A DNA stretch of 64,000 nt from PALSA-612 sp963776735 (GTDB lineage: Bacteria; Actinomycetota; Thermoleophilia; Gaiellales; Gaiellaceae): contig CAVZNV010000018.1 in assembly GCA_963776735.1 (NCBI GenBank), forward strand, positions 558,001 to 622,000, read 5' to 3'. Positions 26,189 to 34,526 of the stretch are shown here, in pieces; within the stretch, counting starts at the first letter, position 1; each line of letters opens with the position of its first letter. The translations under genes and the position numbers were made by a program. The notes beneath the pieces are model-generated. The model was not told the DNA's origin, ran no database searches, and worked only from the letters and a program-made list of their open reading frames with translations.

Positions 26189-27211
26189 GTGAGGCCGACG
26201 TACACGCTCAGGCACTTCCAGATCGCGGTGGCCGCGTTCTTCGTGGAGCTCGGGCTCGGGACGATCGCGTTCCGGATCGTCATGGGCGGCAGCGTCTTCT
26301 CGTCCTTTTACCGCACGACGACGACGATCTCGTTCACCGGGCTCGATTCGCGGCCGCCTCATGTCGGCGGCCAGATCGTGACCATCGTGGTGATCCTCGC
26401 CGGAATGGCAATCTACGGCTACCTGGCGAGCTCGATCGTCGAGCTGATCGCGCAGGGCGTCCTTGGCGGTGTGCTGACGGAGAGGAGACGGAATCGCGTG
26501 ATTCGAGGCCTGCGCGACCACTACATCATCTGCGGGTACGGCCGGGTCGGCCGGCGGGTGGGCCGCGAGTTCCGCGAAGCGGCGATGCCCCACGTCGTGC
26601 TCGACTTCACGCCCTCCTCCAAGCACTTCGCCGACGAGGACAAGGTTGCCTACGTCGAGGGCACGGGCACGCGCGACGAGGACCTCGAGGGCGTCGGGCT
26701 CGCCTACGCAAAGGGCCTCGTGGCGTCGAGCGACTCGGACGTCGACAACCTCTACATCGTCGTCTCCGCGCGCGCCGCCCGGCCGGACCTGTTCATCGTC
26801 GCGCGTGCGTCAACCGAGGACGCCGCCCGCAAGATGTGGCGCGCCGGTGCCGACCGCGTCGTCCAGCCGTACACGTCGGCCGGCCAGGAGATGGCGAAGC
26901 TCGTGCTCCGCCCGGAGGTTGCCGCCTTCCTCGACGTCGTCACGAGCGCGGGCGGGCCCGACCTGCAGATGGAGGAGATCGAGATCACGGAGCGGAGCCG
27001 GAACGCGGGTAGGTCGATCCGCGACCTGCGCATCGGCCGCGAGACGGGTGCACTCGTCGTCGCGCTGCGGAAGCCTGACGGCAGCTTCGACACGACGCCG
27101 AGCGCCGACGCCGTGATCGAGCCCGGCGACGTCCTGATCGCCGTCGGCACCGCCTCCGAGCTGCAGGCGCTCGAGGAACTGTTCGACCCACGCCAGACGG
27201 TTGCCGGCTAG
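26189..27211 (+). CDS. potassium-channel-like protein with RCK (TrkA-N/TrkA-C) domains, atypical filter
   Basis: 340 residues. Two N-terminal TM helices (IAVAAFFVELGLGTIAFRI and IVTIVVILAGMAIYGYLAS) surround a pore loop reading FYRTTTTISFTGLDS instead of TVGYGD. RCK domain: HYIICGYGRVGRRVGREF (NAD/nucleotide Rossmann), GTGTRDEDLEGVG; the TrkA-C domain occupies the end (RSIRDLRIGRETGALVVAL). GTG start with GGAG upstream, 10 bp after the protease gene. Ion selectivity cannot be inferred from this filter. Confidence 0.8.
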   Translation: MRPTYTLRHFQIAVAAFFVELGLGTIAFRIVMGGSVFSSFYRTTTTISFTGLDSRPPHVGGQIVTIVVILAGMAIYGYLASSIVELIAQGVLGGVLTERRRNRVIRGLRDHYIICGYGRVGRRVGREFREAAMPHVVLDFTPSSKHFADEDKVAYVEGTGTRDEDLEGVGLAYAKGLVASSDSDVDNLYIVVSARAARPDLFIVARASTEDAARKMWRAGADRVVQPYTSAGQEMAKLVLRPEVAAFLDVVTSAGGPDLQMEEIEITERSRNAGRSIRDLRIGRETGALVVALRKPDGSFDTTPSADAVIEPGDVLIAVGTASELQALEELFDPRQTVAG

Positions 27212-28718
27212 AGCCCTGACACGGCTCGAGGCGGCGCTGTCCGGCCTTGCGGGTGCGCCCGCCGCGCTGGAGCGCCCGGCGAAGGCCGAGCACGGCGACT
27301 ACGCCACGAACGCCGCACTTCAGCTCGCGCCCGCGCAGAGGCGTCCGCCGCGCGAGCTTGCGCAGGAGCTGGCGCAGAAGGCGGCGTCACTGCCCGAGGT
27401 CGACCGCGCCGAGGTGGCCGGCCCGGGCTTCGTCAACCTCTGGCTCGGCCGGAGCTGGTACGAGGACGCCCTCGGCGAGATGCTCGAAGCCGGCAGCGCG
27501 TACGGCGGCGGCTTCGCCGACCCACGGCAGCGCGTGCAGGTCGAGATGGTGTCCGCGAACCCGACCGGCCCGATCGTCGTCTCGGCCGCCCGGAACGGCG
27601 CCTACGGCGACTCGGTCGCGCGCCTGCTCGCCTTCGCGGGCAACGAGGTCGAGCGCGAGTACTACTACAACGACGCCGGGAACCAGATGGATCTCTTCCG
27701 CGCGTCCGTGGCCGCCGTGCGCGAAGGCCGGGAGCCGCCCGAAGGCGGGTACGGAGGCGAGTACATGGCGACGTTCGACTGGGGCGACGGCGACCCGGTG
27801 ACCGTCATGCGCGCGCAGATCGAGGCGACGCTCGAGCGGTTCCGGATCCACTTCGACTCCTGGGCACGGCAGAGCGACCTCGAGCAGCGGCTGCCGGAGC
27901 TCCTGCCTCGGATCGACACGTACGAGATGGACGGGGCCGTCTGGGCGCGCTCGTCGGCATACGGCGACGAGAAAGACCGGGTCGTCATCCGCTCGAACGG
28001 CCTGCCCACGTACCGCGCGGCCGACATCGTCTATCTCGACGACAAGCTCTCACGCGGCTTCGACCGCGCGATCTACGTCCTCGGCGCCGACCACCACGGC
28101 ACGCGCAACTGGTACGCGGCGGTCGCGCGGATGCTCGGCTACGACCCCGAACGAGTCGAAGTGCTGCTCTATCAGCTCGTCCACCTGCTCAGGGGCGGCG
28201 AGGCGGCAAAGATGTCCAAGCGCGCAGGCGACATCGTCGAGCTCGACGAGTTCGTGGACGAGGTCGGCGTCGACGCGGCGCGCTGGTACCTCGTCTCGCG
28301 CAGCCACGACCAGACGATCGAGATCGACGTCGACCTGGCCGCCGAGAAGACGCAGAAGAACCCCGTCTACTACGTTCAGTACGCGCACGCCCGGATCGCC
28401 GGGGTCATGCGCAACGCCGGCTCTGCGCCCGTCTCCGCGACGCCGCCCGACGAGCTCGCACCAGAGGAGACGGAGCTGGTCAAGCGACTCGCCGAGTTCC
28501 CCGGCGTCGTCGAGGAGGCAACCGAGCGGCGCGGCCCGCACCAGCTCACGAACTACGCGATCTACCTCGCCGACGACTTCCACCGCTTCTACCACCACCA
28601 CCGCGTGCTCGAGAGCGGCGACGCGGAGCCGTTCCGGCTCGGGCTGTGCCGGGCGACGCAGGCGGTCGTCGCGCGGTCTCTGAACTTGATCGGCGTCGAC
28701 GCGCCAGACAGGATGTAG
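27201..28718 (+). CDS. argS: arginine--tRNA ligase
   Basis: 505 residues from TTG 27201, overlapping the channel gene stop. Class Ia core: VSANPTGPIVVSAARNGAYGD occupies the HIGH region, but the HxGH histidines are replaced (VVSAARN). KMSKRAGDIVELDEF is the KMSKS loop, and the DALR anticodon-binding domain (NYAIYLADDFHRFYHHHRV, RATQAVVARSLNLIGV) is complete. No other argS is in the window. The short N terminus lacks part of the Add-1 domain. Confidence 0.9.
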   Translation: MPARALTRLEAALSGLAGAPAALERPAKAEHGDYATNAALQLAPAQRRPPRELAQELAQKAASLPEVDRAEVAGPGFVNLWLGRSWYEDALGEMLEAGSAYGGGFADPRQRVQVEMVSANPTGPIVVSAARNGAYGDSVARLLAFAGNEVEREYYYNDAGNQMDLFRASVAAVREGREPPEGGYGGEYMATFDWGDGDPVTVMRAQIEATLERFRIHFDSWARQSDLEQRLPELLPRIDTYEMDGAVWARSSAYGDEKDRVVIRSNGLPTYRAADIVYLDDKLSRGFDRAIYVLGADHHGTRNWYAAVARMLGYDPERVEVLLYQLVHLLRGGEAAKMSKRAGDIVELDEFVDEVGVDAARWYLVSRSHDQTIEIDVDLAAEKTQKNPVYYVQYAHARIAGVMRNAGSAPVSATPPDELAPEETELVKRLAEFPGVVEEATERRGPHQLTNYAIYLADDFHRFYHHHRVLESGDAEPFRLGLCRATQAVVARSLNLIGVDAPDRM

Positions 28719-28720
28719 CC

Positions 28721-29194
28721 GTGGCGGAACTCTTCGCGAAGCGCTACACGGCGGAGATCGACGGCGACTTCGTCGTCTTCCTGATCGGCATGCGGATCAA
28801 CAGGCTCTGGAAGGTGCGCAAGTGGTGGCCGGTCGCCATGGCGATGCGGCCGATGATCGTCGAGCTGACGAACCAGTCGGAGCTCGGGCTGCTCCACGCC
28901 GGGCAGGCCTGGATCGGCGGACCGGCGGTTGTCCAGTACTGGCGCAGCTTCGAGGATCTCGAGCGTTACGCGCGGAACGCCGACGCGAAGCACCTGCCCG
29001 CGTGGCAGCGGTTCAACAAGGCCGTCGGCTCGTCGGGCGACGTCGGCATCTGGCACGAGACGTACAAGGTCTCGGCCGGCGCGTACGAGTGCATCTACAA
29101 CAACATGCCGGTGCACGGCCTGGCGGCAGCCGGACGGCACGTTCCGGTCGCCAAGGGTGGCGAGCGGGCCGCCGAACGCATCGGCGCGGAGTAA
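28721..29194 (+). CDS. DUF4188 family protein
   Basis: 157 residues. Motifs RYTAEIDGDFVVFLIGMRIN and VVQYWRSFEDLERYARN, then WHETYKV, belong to the DUF4188 family, a dimeric alpha-beta barrel fold related to phenylacetaldoxime dehydratase-like proteins. Start GTG 28721, two bases after the argS stop. The reaction is unknown. Confidence 0.75.
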   Translation: MAELFAKRYTAEIDGDFVVFLIGMRINRLWKVRKWWPVAMAMRPMIVELTNQSELGLLHAGQAWIGGPAVVQYWRSFEDLERYARNADAKHLPAWQRFNKAVGSSGDVGIWHETYKVSAGAYECIYNNMPVHGLAAAGRHVPVAKGGERAAERIGAE

Positions 29195-29205
29195 GCTCTC
29201 GCGTC

Positions 29206-30195
29206 GTGGCGGGCGCCGCCCCTGATCGCAACCTCGCACTCGAGCTCGTGCGTGTCACCGAGGCCGCTGCCATGGGCGCCGGTCGCTGGATCGGGCGTGG
29301 CGAGAAGGAGTCGGCCGACCAGGCCGCCGTCGACGCGATGCGGCACATGCTGCAGACCGTCTCGATGGACGGCGTCGTCGTCATCGGCGAGGGCGAGAAG
29401 GACGAGGCGCCGATGCTCTATAACGGCGAGCACGTCGGCAACGGGCACGGGGTGGAGGTCGACGTCGCAGTCGACCCGCTGGAAGGGACGCGGCTGACCG
29501 CGCTCGGGATGCCGAACGCGATCGCCGTGATCGCCGTCGCCGAGCGCGGGACGATGTTCTTCCCCGGCGCCGCCGTCTACATGGACAAGATCGCCGTCGG
29601 CGCGGCGGCCGCGGATGCGATCGACATCGAGGCGCCGCCGGCCGAGAACGTGCGCCGGGTGGCCAAGGCGAAGGGGAAGAAGGTCCAGGACGTGGTCGTC
29701 GTCGTCCTCGACCGCGACCGGCACACGGAGCTGATCCGGGAGCTGCGCGAGGTGGGCGCGAGCGTGCGGCTGATCACGGACGGCGACGTCGCGCCGTCGA
29801 TTGCCGCCTCGCGCGTCCAGAGCACCGTCGACCTGCTGATGGGCGTGGGCGGGACGCCCGAGGGCGTCATCTCGGCGGCCGCGATCAAGTGCCTCGGCGG
29901 CGCGATCCAGGGCAAGCTGTGGCCTCGTTCGGACGACGAGCGGCGGTCGCTCGTGGAAGCGGGGTACGACCTCGACCGCGTCCTGACGACCGACGACCTC
30001 GTCGCCGGCGACGACGTCTTCGTCGCGGCCACGGGCGTCACGGACGGGGCGCTGCTCGACGGCGTCGCGTACACGCCGGCCGGAGCAGTCACCGAGTCGA
30101 TCGTAATGCGCTCCCGGTCGGGCACGGTTCGCCGCATCGAGGCGTACCACGCGTTCGACAAGCTGCGGGCTCTGTCAGCCGAACGCTACGGCTGA
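29206..30195 (+). CDS. glpX: class II fructose-1,6-bisphosphatase
   Basis: 329 residues. Metal and substrate motifs: VIGEGEKDEAPMLYNGE, VAVDPLEGTRLTALGMP, LLMGVGGTPEGVISAAAIKC, and an intact C terminus. It hydrolyses FBP to F6P in gluconeogenesis and, with the class I aldolase 350 bp away on the other strand, brackets the same metabolite. TAAGCT eight bases before the GTG may be its promoter. Confidence 0.94.
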   Translation: MAGAAPDRNLALELVRVTEAAAMGAGRWIGRGEKESADQAAVDAMRHMLQTVSMDGVVVIGEGEKDEAPMLYNGEHVGNGHGVEVDVAVDPLEGTRLTALGMPNAIAVIAVAERGTMFFPGAAVYMDKIAVGAAAADAIDIEAPPAENVRRVAKAKGKKVQDVVVVVLDRDRHTELIRELREVGASVRLITDGDVAPSIAASRVQSTVDLLMGVGGTPEGVISAAAIKCLGGAIQGKLWPRSDDERRSLVEAGYDLDRVLTTDDLVAGDDVFVAATGVTDGALLDGVAYTPAGAVTESIVMRSRSGTVRRIEAYHAFDKLRALSAERYG

Positions 30196-30209
30196 TCCGG
30201 CCCTGTCCT

Positions 30210-30234
30210 TCCTTGCAACACTGTGTTGCAAGGA
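30210..30234. repeat. intergenic palindrome, type A (copy 2)
   Basis: Perfect 12-base arms (TCCTTGCAACAC and complement) around a central T, 15 bases past glpX and upstream of the 30257 gene. Confidence 0.8.
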
Positions 30235-30244
30235 TCGGAGGCGT

Positions 30245-30250
30245 TAGGAT
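30245..30250 (+). promoter_or_regulatory. -10 hexamer TAGGAT, leaderless type
   Basis: Six bases before the ATG at 30257 and 11 bases after the type A palindrome, so the palindrome could act as an operator at this promoter. Confidence 0.35.
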
Positions 30251-30256
30251 CGCGGC

Positions 30257-30484
30257 ATGGGGGTCGACTCGTTCATCCGGGTCACGCTGCGTGACGGCTC
30301 GACGCAGAACGTCGTCGTGCCCGCGGACGTGAGCCCCGCCGGTGTCGTCGAAGCGCTCGCCAAGGGCCAGCCGTGGCCGCAGCGCGGCGGCGCCTGGATC
30401 GAGGTTGAAGGCGGCGGGGCAGTGACCCGGCGCCTCGTGGCGGCCGACCAGATCGTCTCCGTCGAGCTCTTCGAGCGCGGCTAG
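30257..30484 (+). CDS. small hypothetical protein
   Basis: 75 residues (IRVTLRDGSTQNVVVPADVS ... GGGAVTRRLVAADQIVSVEL). It looks like a compact beta-barrel. Both flanks carry a copy of the type A palindrome. No family recognised. Confidence 0.55.
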   Translation: MGVDSFIRVTLRDGSTQNVVVPADVSPAGVVEALAKGQPWPQRGGAWIEVEGGGAVTRRLVAADQIVSVELFERG

Positions 30485-30493
30485 CGCACCGAA

Positions 30494-30524
30494 CCTTCCT
30501 TGCAACACTGTGTTGCAAGGAAGG
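30494..30524. terminator. type A palindrome (copy 3), bidirectional terminator candidate
   Basis: Perfect 15-base arms around a central T (core CCTTCCTTGCAACAC), placed between two convergent stops (30484 and 30548). This position is the best evidence that the type A palindrome can work as a terminator. No U tract. Confidence 0.55.
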
Positions 30525-30528
30525 ACAG

Positions 30529-30543
30529 TGTCCGTTGCGGACA
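30529..30543. repeat. intergenic palindrome, type B
   Basis: TGTCCG-TTG-CGGACA, directly after the type A element and just past the fba stop. A related half site (GTGTCCGCAACGG) follows the palindrome at 34698. Confidence 0.55.
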
Positions 30544-30547
30544 GGTG

Positions 30548-31573
30548 CTAGGCGGCCTGCTCCATCGCCGGCGTGTACGACCCCGAGCGGGCGGCGCCGT
30601 TCAGCTTCGCGCGGTGGTAGTACGCCTGCTGCGCGGCTTCGACGTTCTCCGGCTTGCCCTGCCACGCCTTGAGCGCGGGCGCCTGAAGCGCGCGGCCGTA
30701 CGAGAACGAGAGCTGCCACGGATGCGGGCCGAGCGTGTTCATGACGCTCAGGCGGGCGGTGGCGTCCTCGTCCGACTGGCCGCCCGAGAGGAAGACGATG
30801 CCGGGCACGGCCGCCGGCACGTGCCGGTAGAAGCAGCGGAGCGTCTCGGCCGCGACGTCGTCGTCGGTCGCCTGCTCCGACGCCTCGTAGCCGGAGAGCA
30901 CCATGTTCGGCTTCAACAGCATCTGCTCGTCGTGCACGCGCTGGTCGCGGAGCTCTGTGAAGACTGCGTGCAGCGTGCGAGAGGTGACGTCGAAGCTGCG
31001 CTCGATCGAGTGGTCGCCGTCCATCAGCACCTCGGGCTCGACGATCGGCACGAGGCCGGCTTCCTGCGAGAGCGCGGCGTAGCGGGCCAGTGCGTGCGCG
31101 TTCGTCCAGAGGCAGTACTCGCTCGGGATGCCGGGGCCGATCGTGATCACGGCGCGCCATTTGGCGAAGCGGGCGCCCAGCTCGTAGTACTCCGCGAACC
31201 TGCCCCGGAGGCCGTCCAGCCCCTCGGTGATCGTCTCGCCCGGCGCGTTCGCGAGGTCCTTGGCGCCCAGGTCGACCTTGATGCCCGGGATGATCCCCTT
31301 GCTCTCGAGGAGCTGCGGGAACGGCGTGCCGTCCGAGTCCGACTGCCGGATCGTCTCGTCGTAGAGGATCACGCCGCTGATGAAGTCCTCGACGCCCTCG
31401 GTCGTGAAGAGCAGGTCGCGGTAGGCGCGCCGGGTCTCCTCGGAGGACTCGACGCCGATCGAGTCGAACCGCTTCTTGATCGTCCCGCTCGATTCGTCCG
31501 CGGCCAGGATCCCCTTGCCGGGCGCCACGAGCGCCTGTGCGATCTCCTCGAGTGTCGTTGTCTGGATGGCCAT
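30548..31573 (-). CDS. fba: class I fructose-bisphosphate aldolase
   Basis: 341 residues from ATG 31573, preceded by GAGGAGGAC. Motifs GKGILAADESSGTIKKRF, WRAVITIGPGIPSE, VPIVEPEVLMDGDH, MLLKPNMVLSG with the Schiff-base Lys, and VFLSGGQSDEDA are those of the eukaryote-like class I enzyme. It cleaves FBP without a metal. The upstream 200 bp holds no gene and leads to tRNA-Gly. Confidence 0.95.
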   Translation of the reverse strand: MAIQTTTLEEIAQALVAPGKGILAADESSGTIKKRFDSIGVESSEETRRAYRDLLFTTEGVEDFISGVILYDETIRQSDSDGTPFPQLLESKGIIPGIKVDLGAKDLANAPGETITEGLDGLRGRFAEYYELGARFAKWRAVITIGPGIPSEYCLWTNAHALARYAALSQEAGLVPIVEPEVLMDGDHSIERSFDVTSRTLHAVFTELRDQRVHDEQMLLKPNMVLSGYEASEQATDDDVAAETLRCFYRHVPAAVPGIVFLSGGQSDEDATARLSVMNTLGPHPWQLSFSYGRALQAPALKAWQGKPENVEAAQQAYYHRAKLNGAARSGSYTPAMEQAA

Positions 31574-31777
31574 CTGTCCTCCTCGCGCTCGCTGTTCCTC
31601 GCTCCCATTATCGCCACTCCCGGAACCGGCTCGCGGCAGGGGTGGCCTCGCGCCGGGGGCGGCCCGGCGCGAGGCGAGCGAGGCGAGAGGGGAGGGCTGG
31701 TCGCCGTCGCTTGAGACTTCGATGGTGCCATGCGATCTGTGACCTGTCTGTGGCGCTTGGGTAACGTTTCTGCGCAC

Positions 31778-31850
31778 GCGGACGTAGCTCAGTTGGCAGA
31801 GCGACGGCTTCCCAAGCCGTAGGTCGCGGGTTCGACCCCCGTCGTCCGCT
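31778..31850 (+). tRNA. tRNA-Gly (anticodon CCC)
   Basis: 73 nt with acceptor GCGGACG/CGTCCGC, D arm GCTCAGTTGGCAGAGC, anticodon stem ACGGC/GCCGT with loop TTCCCAA, and T loop TTCGACC. CCA not encoded. A TAACGT at 31762 is a plausible -10 box. Confidence 0.95.
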
Positions 31851-31912
31851 TTCCCCGGAGATCCCGAGGCGGCGAGATACCCTCCCGGCGACGTCAATCG
31901 AGGAGGGATCGC

Positions 31913-32197
31913 ATGTCCGAGTGGGTTCGCGTCGTCACGTTCAACGCAACGAGCGAGGGGATCGACGCGCTCGTGCAAGAGATCGAGCAGTCGGAAGGTC
32001 CGCCTCCGGGAGTCGAGTCGACCCGGATCACCATTCTCGGCGACCGCTCCGCGGGGCGGCTCGCCGTGGCCATCCGCTTCCCGTCAGAGGAGGCGCTGAA
32101 GGCGGGAGGGGCCGTGCTCGAGGGGATGAACCCGCCCGAGGGCGTCGTCCGCGAGTCGGTCGAGGAGCTCGAGGTCCTCGTCGAGCGCACGGCCTAG
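31913..32197 (+). CDS. hypothetical protein, dimeric alpha-beta barrel-like
   Basis: 94 residues (VRVVTFNATSEGIDALVQEI ... RSAGRLAVAIRFPSEEALKA). Length and strand-helix pattern fit an ABM-like ferredoxin fold. ATG with GAGGAGGG upstream. It resembles in size the ABM-like proteins at 5796 and 56381. Confidence 0.6.
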   Translation: MSEWVRVVTFNATSEGIDALVQEIEQSEGPPPGVESTRITILGDRSAGRLAVAIRFPSEEALKAGGAVLEGMNPPEGVVRESVEELEVLVERTA

Positions 32198-32291
32198 CGT
32201 CACGGACGAATCACTCGAACGGGGGACGACAGCGGCCCGTTTTCGTCCCATGCTGAGACCGTTGCGCTCCACACATCTCTCGCTCACAGAC

Positions 32292-32335
32292 CCGGTCGAC
32301 GAACGCCCATAGCGCTCATCGCGTTCGTCGACCGG
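32292..32335. terminator. perfect 15-bp inverted repeat between convergent genes
   Basis: CCGGTCGACGAACGC (32292-32306) is complementary to 32321-32335 across a 14-nt loop that itself contains AGCGCT. It lies 16 bases past the stop of the 32352 gene and 95 bases past that of the opposite gene. Confidence 0.65.
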
Positions 32336-32351
32336 CCTGTTGGCGAAGCGG

Positions 32352-32540
32352 CTAGTCGCCCCAGTCGAACGTCGGCTCGCCGAGCCAGAGGTGCTCGGGG
32401 CCTGACACGTCGTCGTTCCACGTCGCCGAGACGCTCTCGCCGGTGACTACTGTCGTCCGGGTCAGCTCGGAGACGAAGATCGCGACGGCACCGCCGGCGA
32501 CGAACGGCACGGCGGCCCGGATCAGGTTTTGCAGCGGCAT
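32352..32540 (-). CDS. small single-pass membrane protein
   Basis: 62 residues: hydrophobic N-terminal segment (IRAAVPFVAGGAVAIFVSEL) and an acidic C-terminal tail (WNDDVSGPEHLWLGEPTF). 36 bp downstream of the GFA-family gene, probably co-transcribed. Function unknown. Confidence 0.5.
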   Translation of the reverse strand: MPLQNLIRAAVPFVAGGAVAIFVSELTRTTVVTGESVSATWNDDVSGPEHLWLGEPTFDWGD

Positions 32541-32576
32541 GGAAGGTTCTTCGGCGCCTGCGGGCCGGCGCTTGAG

Positions 32577-32993
32577 TCAGGCCGTGCGCCGCTCGGGGTA
32601 CCGCGGAAGGCCGTCGTCCGGAATCGGCTCCCAGGGAGCGGCGTAGTCCACGTACTGGCGGGCCGACGGGCGGATGCCGGGATCCTCGTCGAACGCGCCC
32701 ATGCGGACGCTGATCAGGTCGGAATCGTCCGGGTGCCGGCTCCAGAGGGCGCCGCCGCACGCCGAGCAGAAGTCCTTGGCGAAGCCGTCCTGGGGGACGT
32801 AGGACCGAACGAGCTCCTGGCCGCTCATGATCCGCAGCGAGCCGGATGCGAGGCGTGCCGAGGCCGCGGCTGCGGTGCCGGTACGCCGCTGGCAACGGGT
32901 GCAGTGGCAGTAGACGGCGGTGACGGGCGGCTCGGTGACCTCGAAGCGGACGCCTCCGCAGAGGCAGCCTCCGGTCAGCGGCAGCTCGGGCAC
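32577..32993 (-). CDS. GFA family (CENP-V fold) zinc protein
   Basis: 138 residues. Structural zinc motifs of the glutathione-dependent formaldehyde-activating enzyme family: GGCLCGGVRFEVTEP, YCHCTRCQRRTGTA, and FCSACGGALWSRHPDD. Most family members outside true Gfa have no proven activity. Confidence 0.85.
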   Translation of the reverse strand: MPELPLTGGCLCGGVRFEVTEPPVTAVYCHCTRCQRRTGTAAAASARLASGSLRIMSGQELVRSYVPQDGFAKDFCSACGGALWSRHPDDSDLISVRMGAFDEDPGIRPSARQYVDYAAPWEPIPDDGLPRYPERRTA

Positions 32994-33021
32994 GCCGGGA
33001 GCCTAGCTTCGACGCTGCAGC

Positions 33022-33594
33022 TCAGGCGGCGTGCTGCTGCTCGTCGAGATCGTCGAGCTCGTCGTGGTACACCGCATGGTCGAGCAGGTGCATGACGCCC
33101 GGGTGCGCCACGACGACGTGGTTTGCGAGCTTGTCGAGGACGCCGGCGTTCAGCTCGTCGGCGATCGCGTCGTCGAGGTCGTGGTCGAACGTCCGGCGGA
33201 TCTGCTCGATCTTCGCGAGCTCGTCGGCGGAGGGGGGAGCGGCGTCTCTGTGCTGCGGGAACTCGTCGAGCTCGCCCGGATCGAACCAGATGAACTCGTC
33301 CTCGCGGCAGACGTCGAGCGCCTCTTGCGGCGAGCCGGCACCGCCGACGGCGACCGTCACCGACGCCATTGGCTGCGAGCAGAACGGGCAGCGATGCGAG
33401 CCCGGCGCGGCTGTCTCGGACGCGTGCCAGATCGTGTGGATCTCGTCGTCCGCGAGCCGCTCGTACGCGGCGCTGACCGTGAAGCCGATCCCGTGGCCGG
33501 AGGGGCACGACCAGGCGTGGAGCTTGCCGCTCGCGCCGAGCGTCAGCTCCGCACCGCATTGCGGGCACGTGGGCTGGGGCAGCTCGCTGCTCAC
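33022..33594 (-). CDS. zinc-finger (TFIIB-type) protein, hypothetical
   Basis: 190 residues. Two CxxC pairs in the N-terminal half (PTCPQCGAELTLG with a distant SCPSGHG, and HRCPFCSQPM), followed by FIWFDPGELDEFPQH as in zf-TFIIB-like proteins, then a His/Asp-rich helical tail. Likely metal-binding; role unknown. It lies 28 bp upstream of the GFA gene on the same strand. Confidence 0.65.
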   Translation of the reverse strand: MSSELPQPTCPQCGAELTLGASGKLHAWSCPSGHGIGFTVSAAYERLADDEIHTIWHASETAAPGSHRCPFCSQPMASVTVAVGGAGSPQEALDVCREDEFIWFDPGELDEFPQHRDAAPPSADELAKIEQIRRTFDHDLDDAIADELNAGVLDKLANHVVVAHPGVMHLLDHAVYHDELDDLDEQQHAA

Positions 33595-33645
33595 GAGCCT
33601 GTCATCGGCCGCGCCGCCGCGATTCTTGAGGCCCGTTCGGGCCTT

Positions 33646-34526
33646 CTAGCCTGACACGCGAGAGACCGAGGCACCGCCGGAGTTCGCGACCCACGCGGAG
33701 CCGCCGCCGTAGGCGATGCCGCGCGGCGCGACGCCCGTCGGCACGCGCCCGAGCACACGCCCCGTGCGCGCGTCGACGCGAATGACCGTTCCGTTGAGGT
33801 TGCCCGCGACCCAGAGCGAGTGCTCGTCTCTGGCCAACCCTTCCGGCCCGTCGCCGAGCGAGACCCGACGGACGACCTTGTTCCTCAGCGGATCAATCTC
33901 CTGCAGCGTTTGCGAGAGGTAGCTGCCAACCCAGACTGAGTGGCCGACGCCGATGATCCCCTGCGGCCCGGGATCGACCGGGATCTTGCGGACGACGCGG
34001 GTGCTGCGCGGGTCGATCCGGTCGACGACCGCGCCGTAGTAGCTGGCCACCCACACGGAACCGAGGGCGACGGTCAGGTACCTCGGCTCGGGGCCGACCT
34101 GGATCAGCGCCGTCTGGCGATTCGTCGCCGGATCGATGCGGGAGACGCTGCCCGACTTGTTCGACACCCAGAGCTCTCCATAGCCGAAGGCCATGCCCTC
34201 GGGGCCGTGCGCCGTCACCCTGATGCGCGCGACGACGCGGCCGGTCGCGGGGGAGACGCGGGCAATCGTGTCCTCGCTCCAGTTCGCGACCCAGACCGAG
34301 CCGGCGCCGTACGCGACTCCGATCGGCCCGCGACCCGTCTTGATCCGCGCGGTCACGGCGTTCGTCCGCGGGTCGATCCGCAGCACGCCGTGAAGTCGAA
34401 GCTCGCAGTCCAGACTGCGCCGGCGCCGTAGGCGACTCCGATCGGCTGCGTCGGCGTCCTGATCGTCGCGGCGACGTGGAGCGGTGTTGCGACGAGTGCG
34501 GCTGCGAGAGCGACGGCGGCGCGCAT
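33646..34526 (-). pseudogene. secreted YVTN-type beta-propeller protein, N-terminal frameshift
   Basis: From ATG 34526 a signal peptide (RAAVALAAALVATPLHVAA) and the first blade (QPIGVAYGAGAVWTASFDFT) are in one frame. The rest, six or more YVTN/Vgb-like repeats (IGVAYGAGSVWVANWSEDT, PEGMAFGYGELWVSNKSG, RYLTVALGSVWVASYYG and so on), continues one base off from about 34390. Restoring one G in ACGGCGTG joins them. The translatable part runs 33646-34386 (246 aa). Extracellular scaffold or sensor inferred. Confidence 0.7.

Noticed and set aside
30494..30524. Classical rho-independent terminator
   Set aside because: No U tract follows on either strand and the dyad is repeated near a promoter, so it is kept only as a terminator candidate and repeat.
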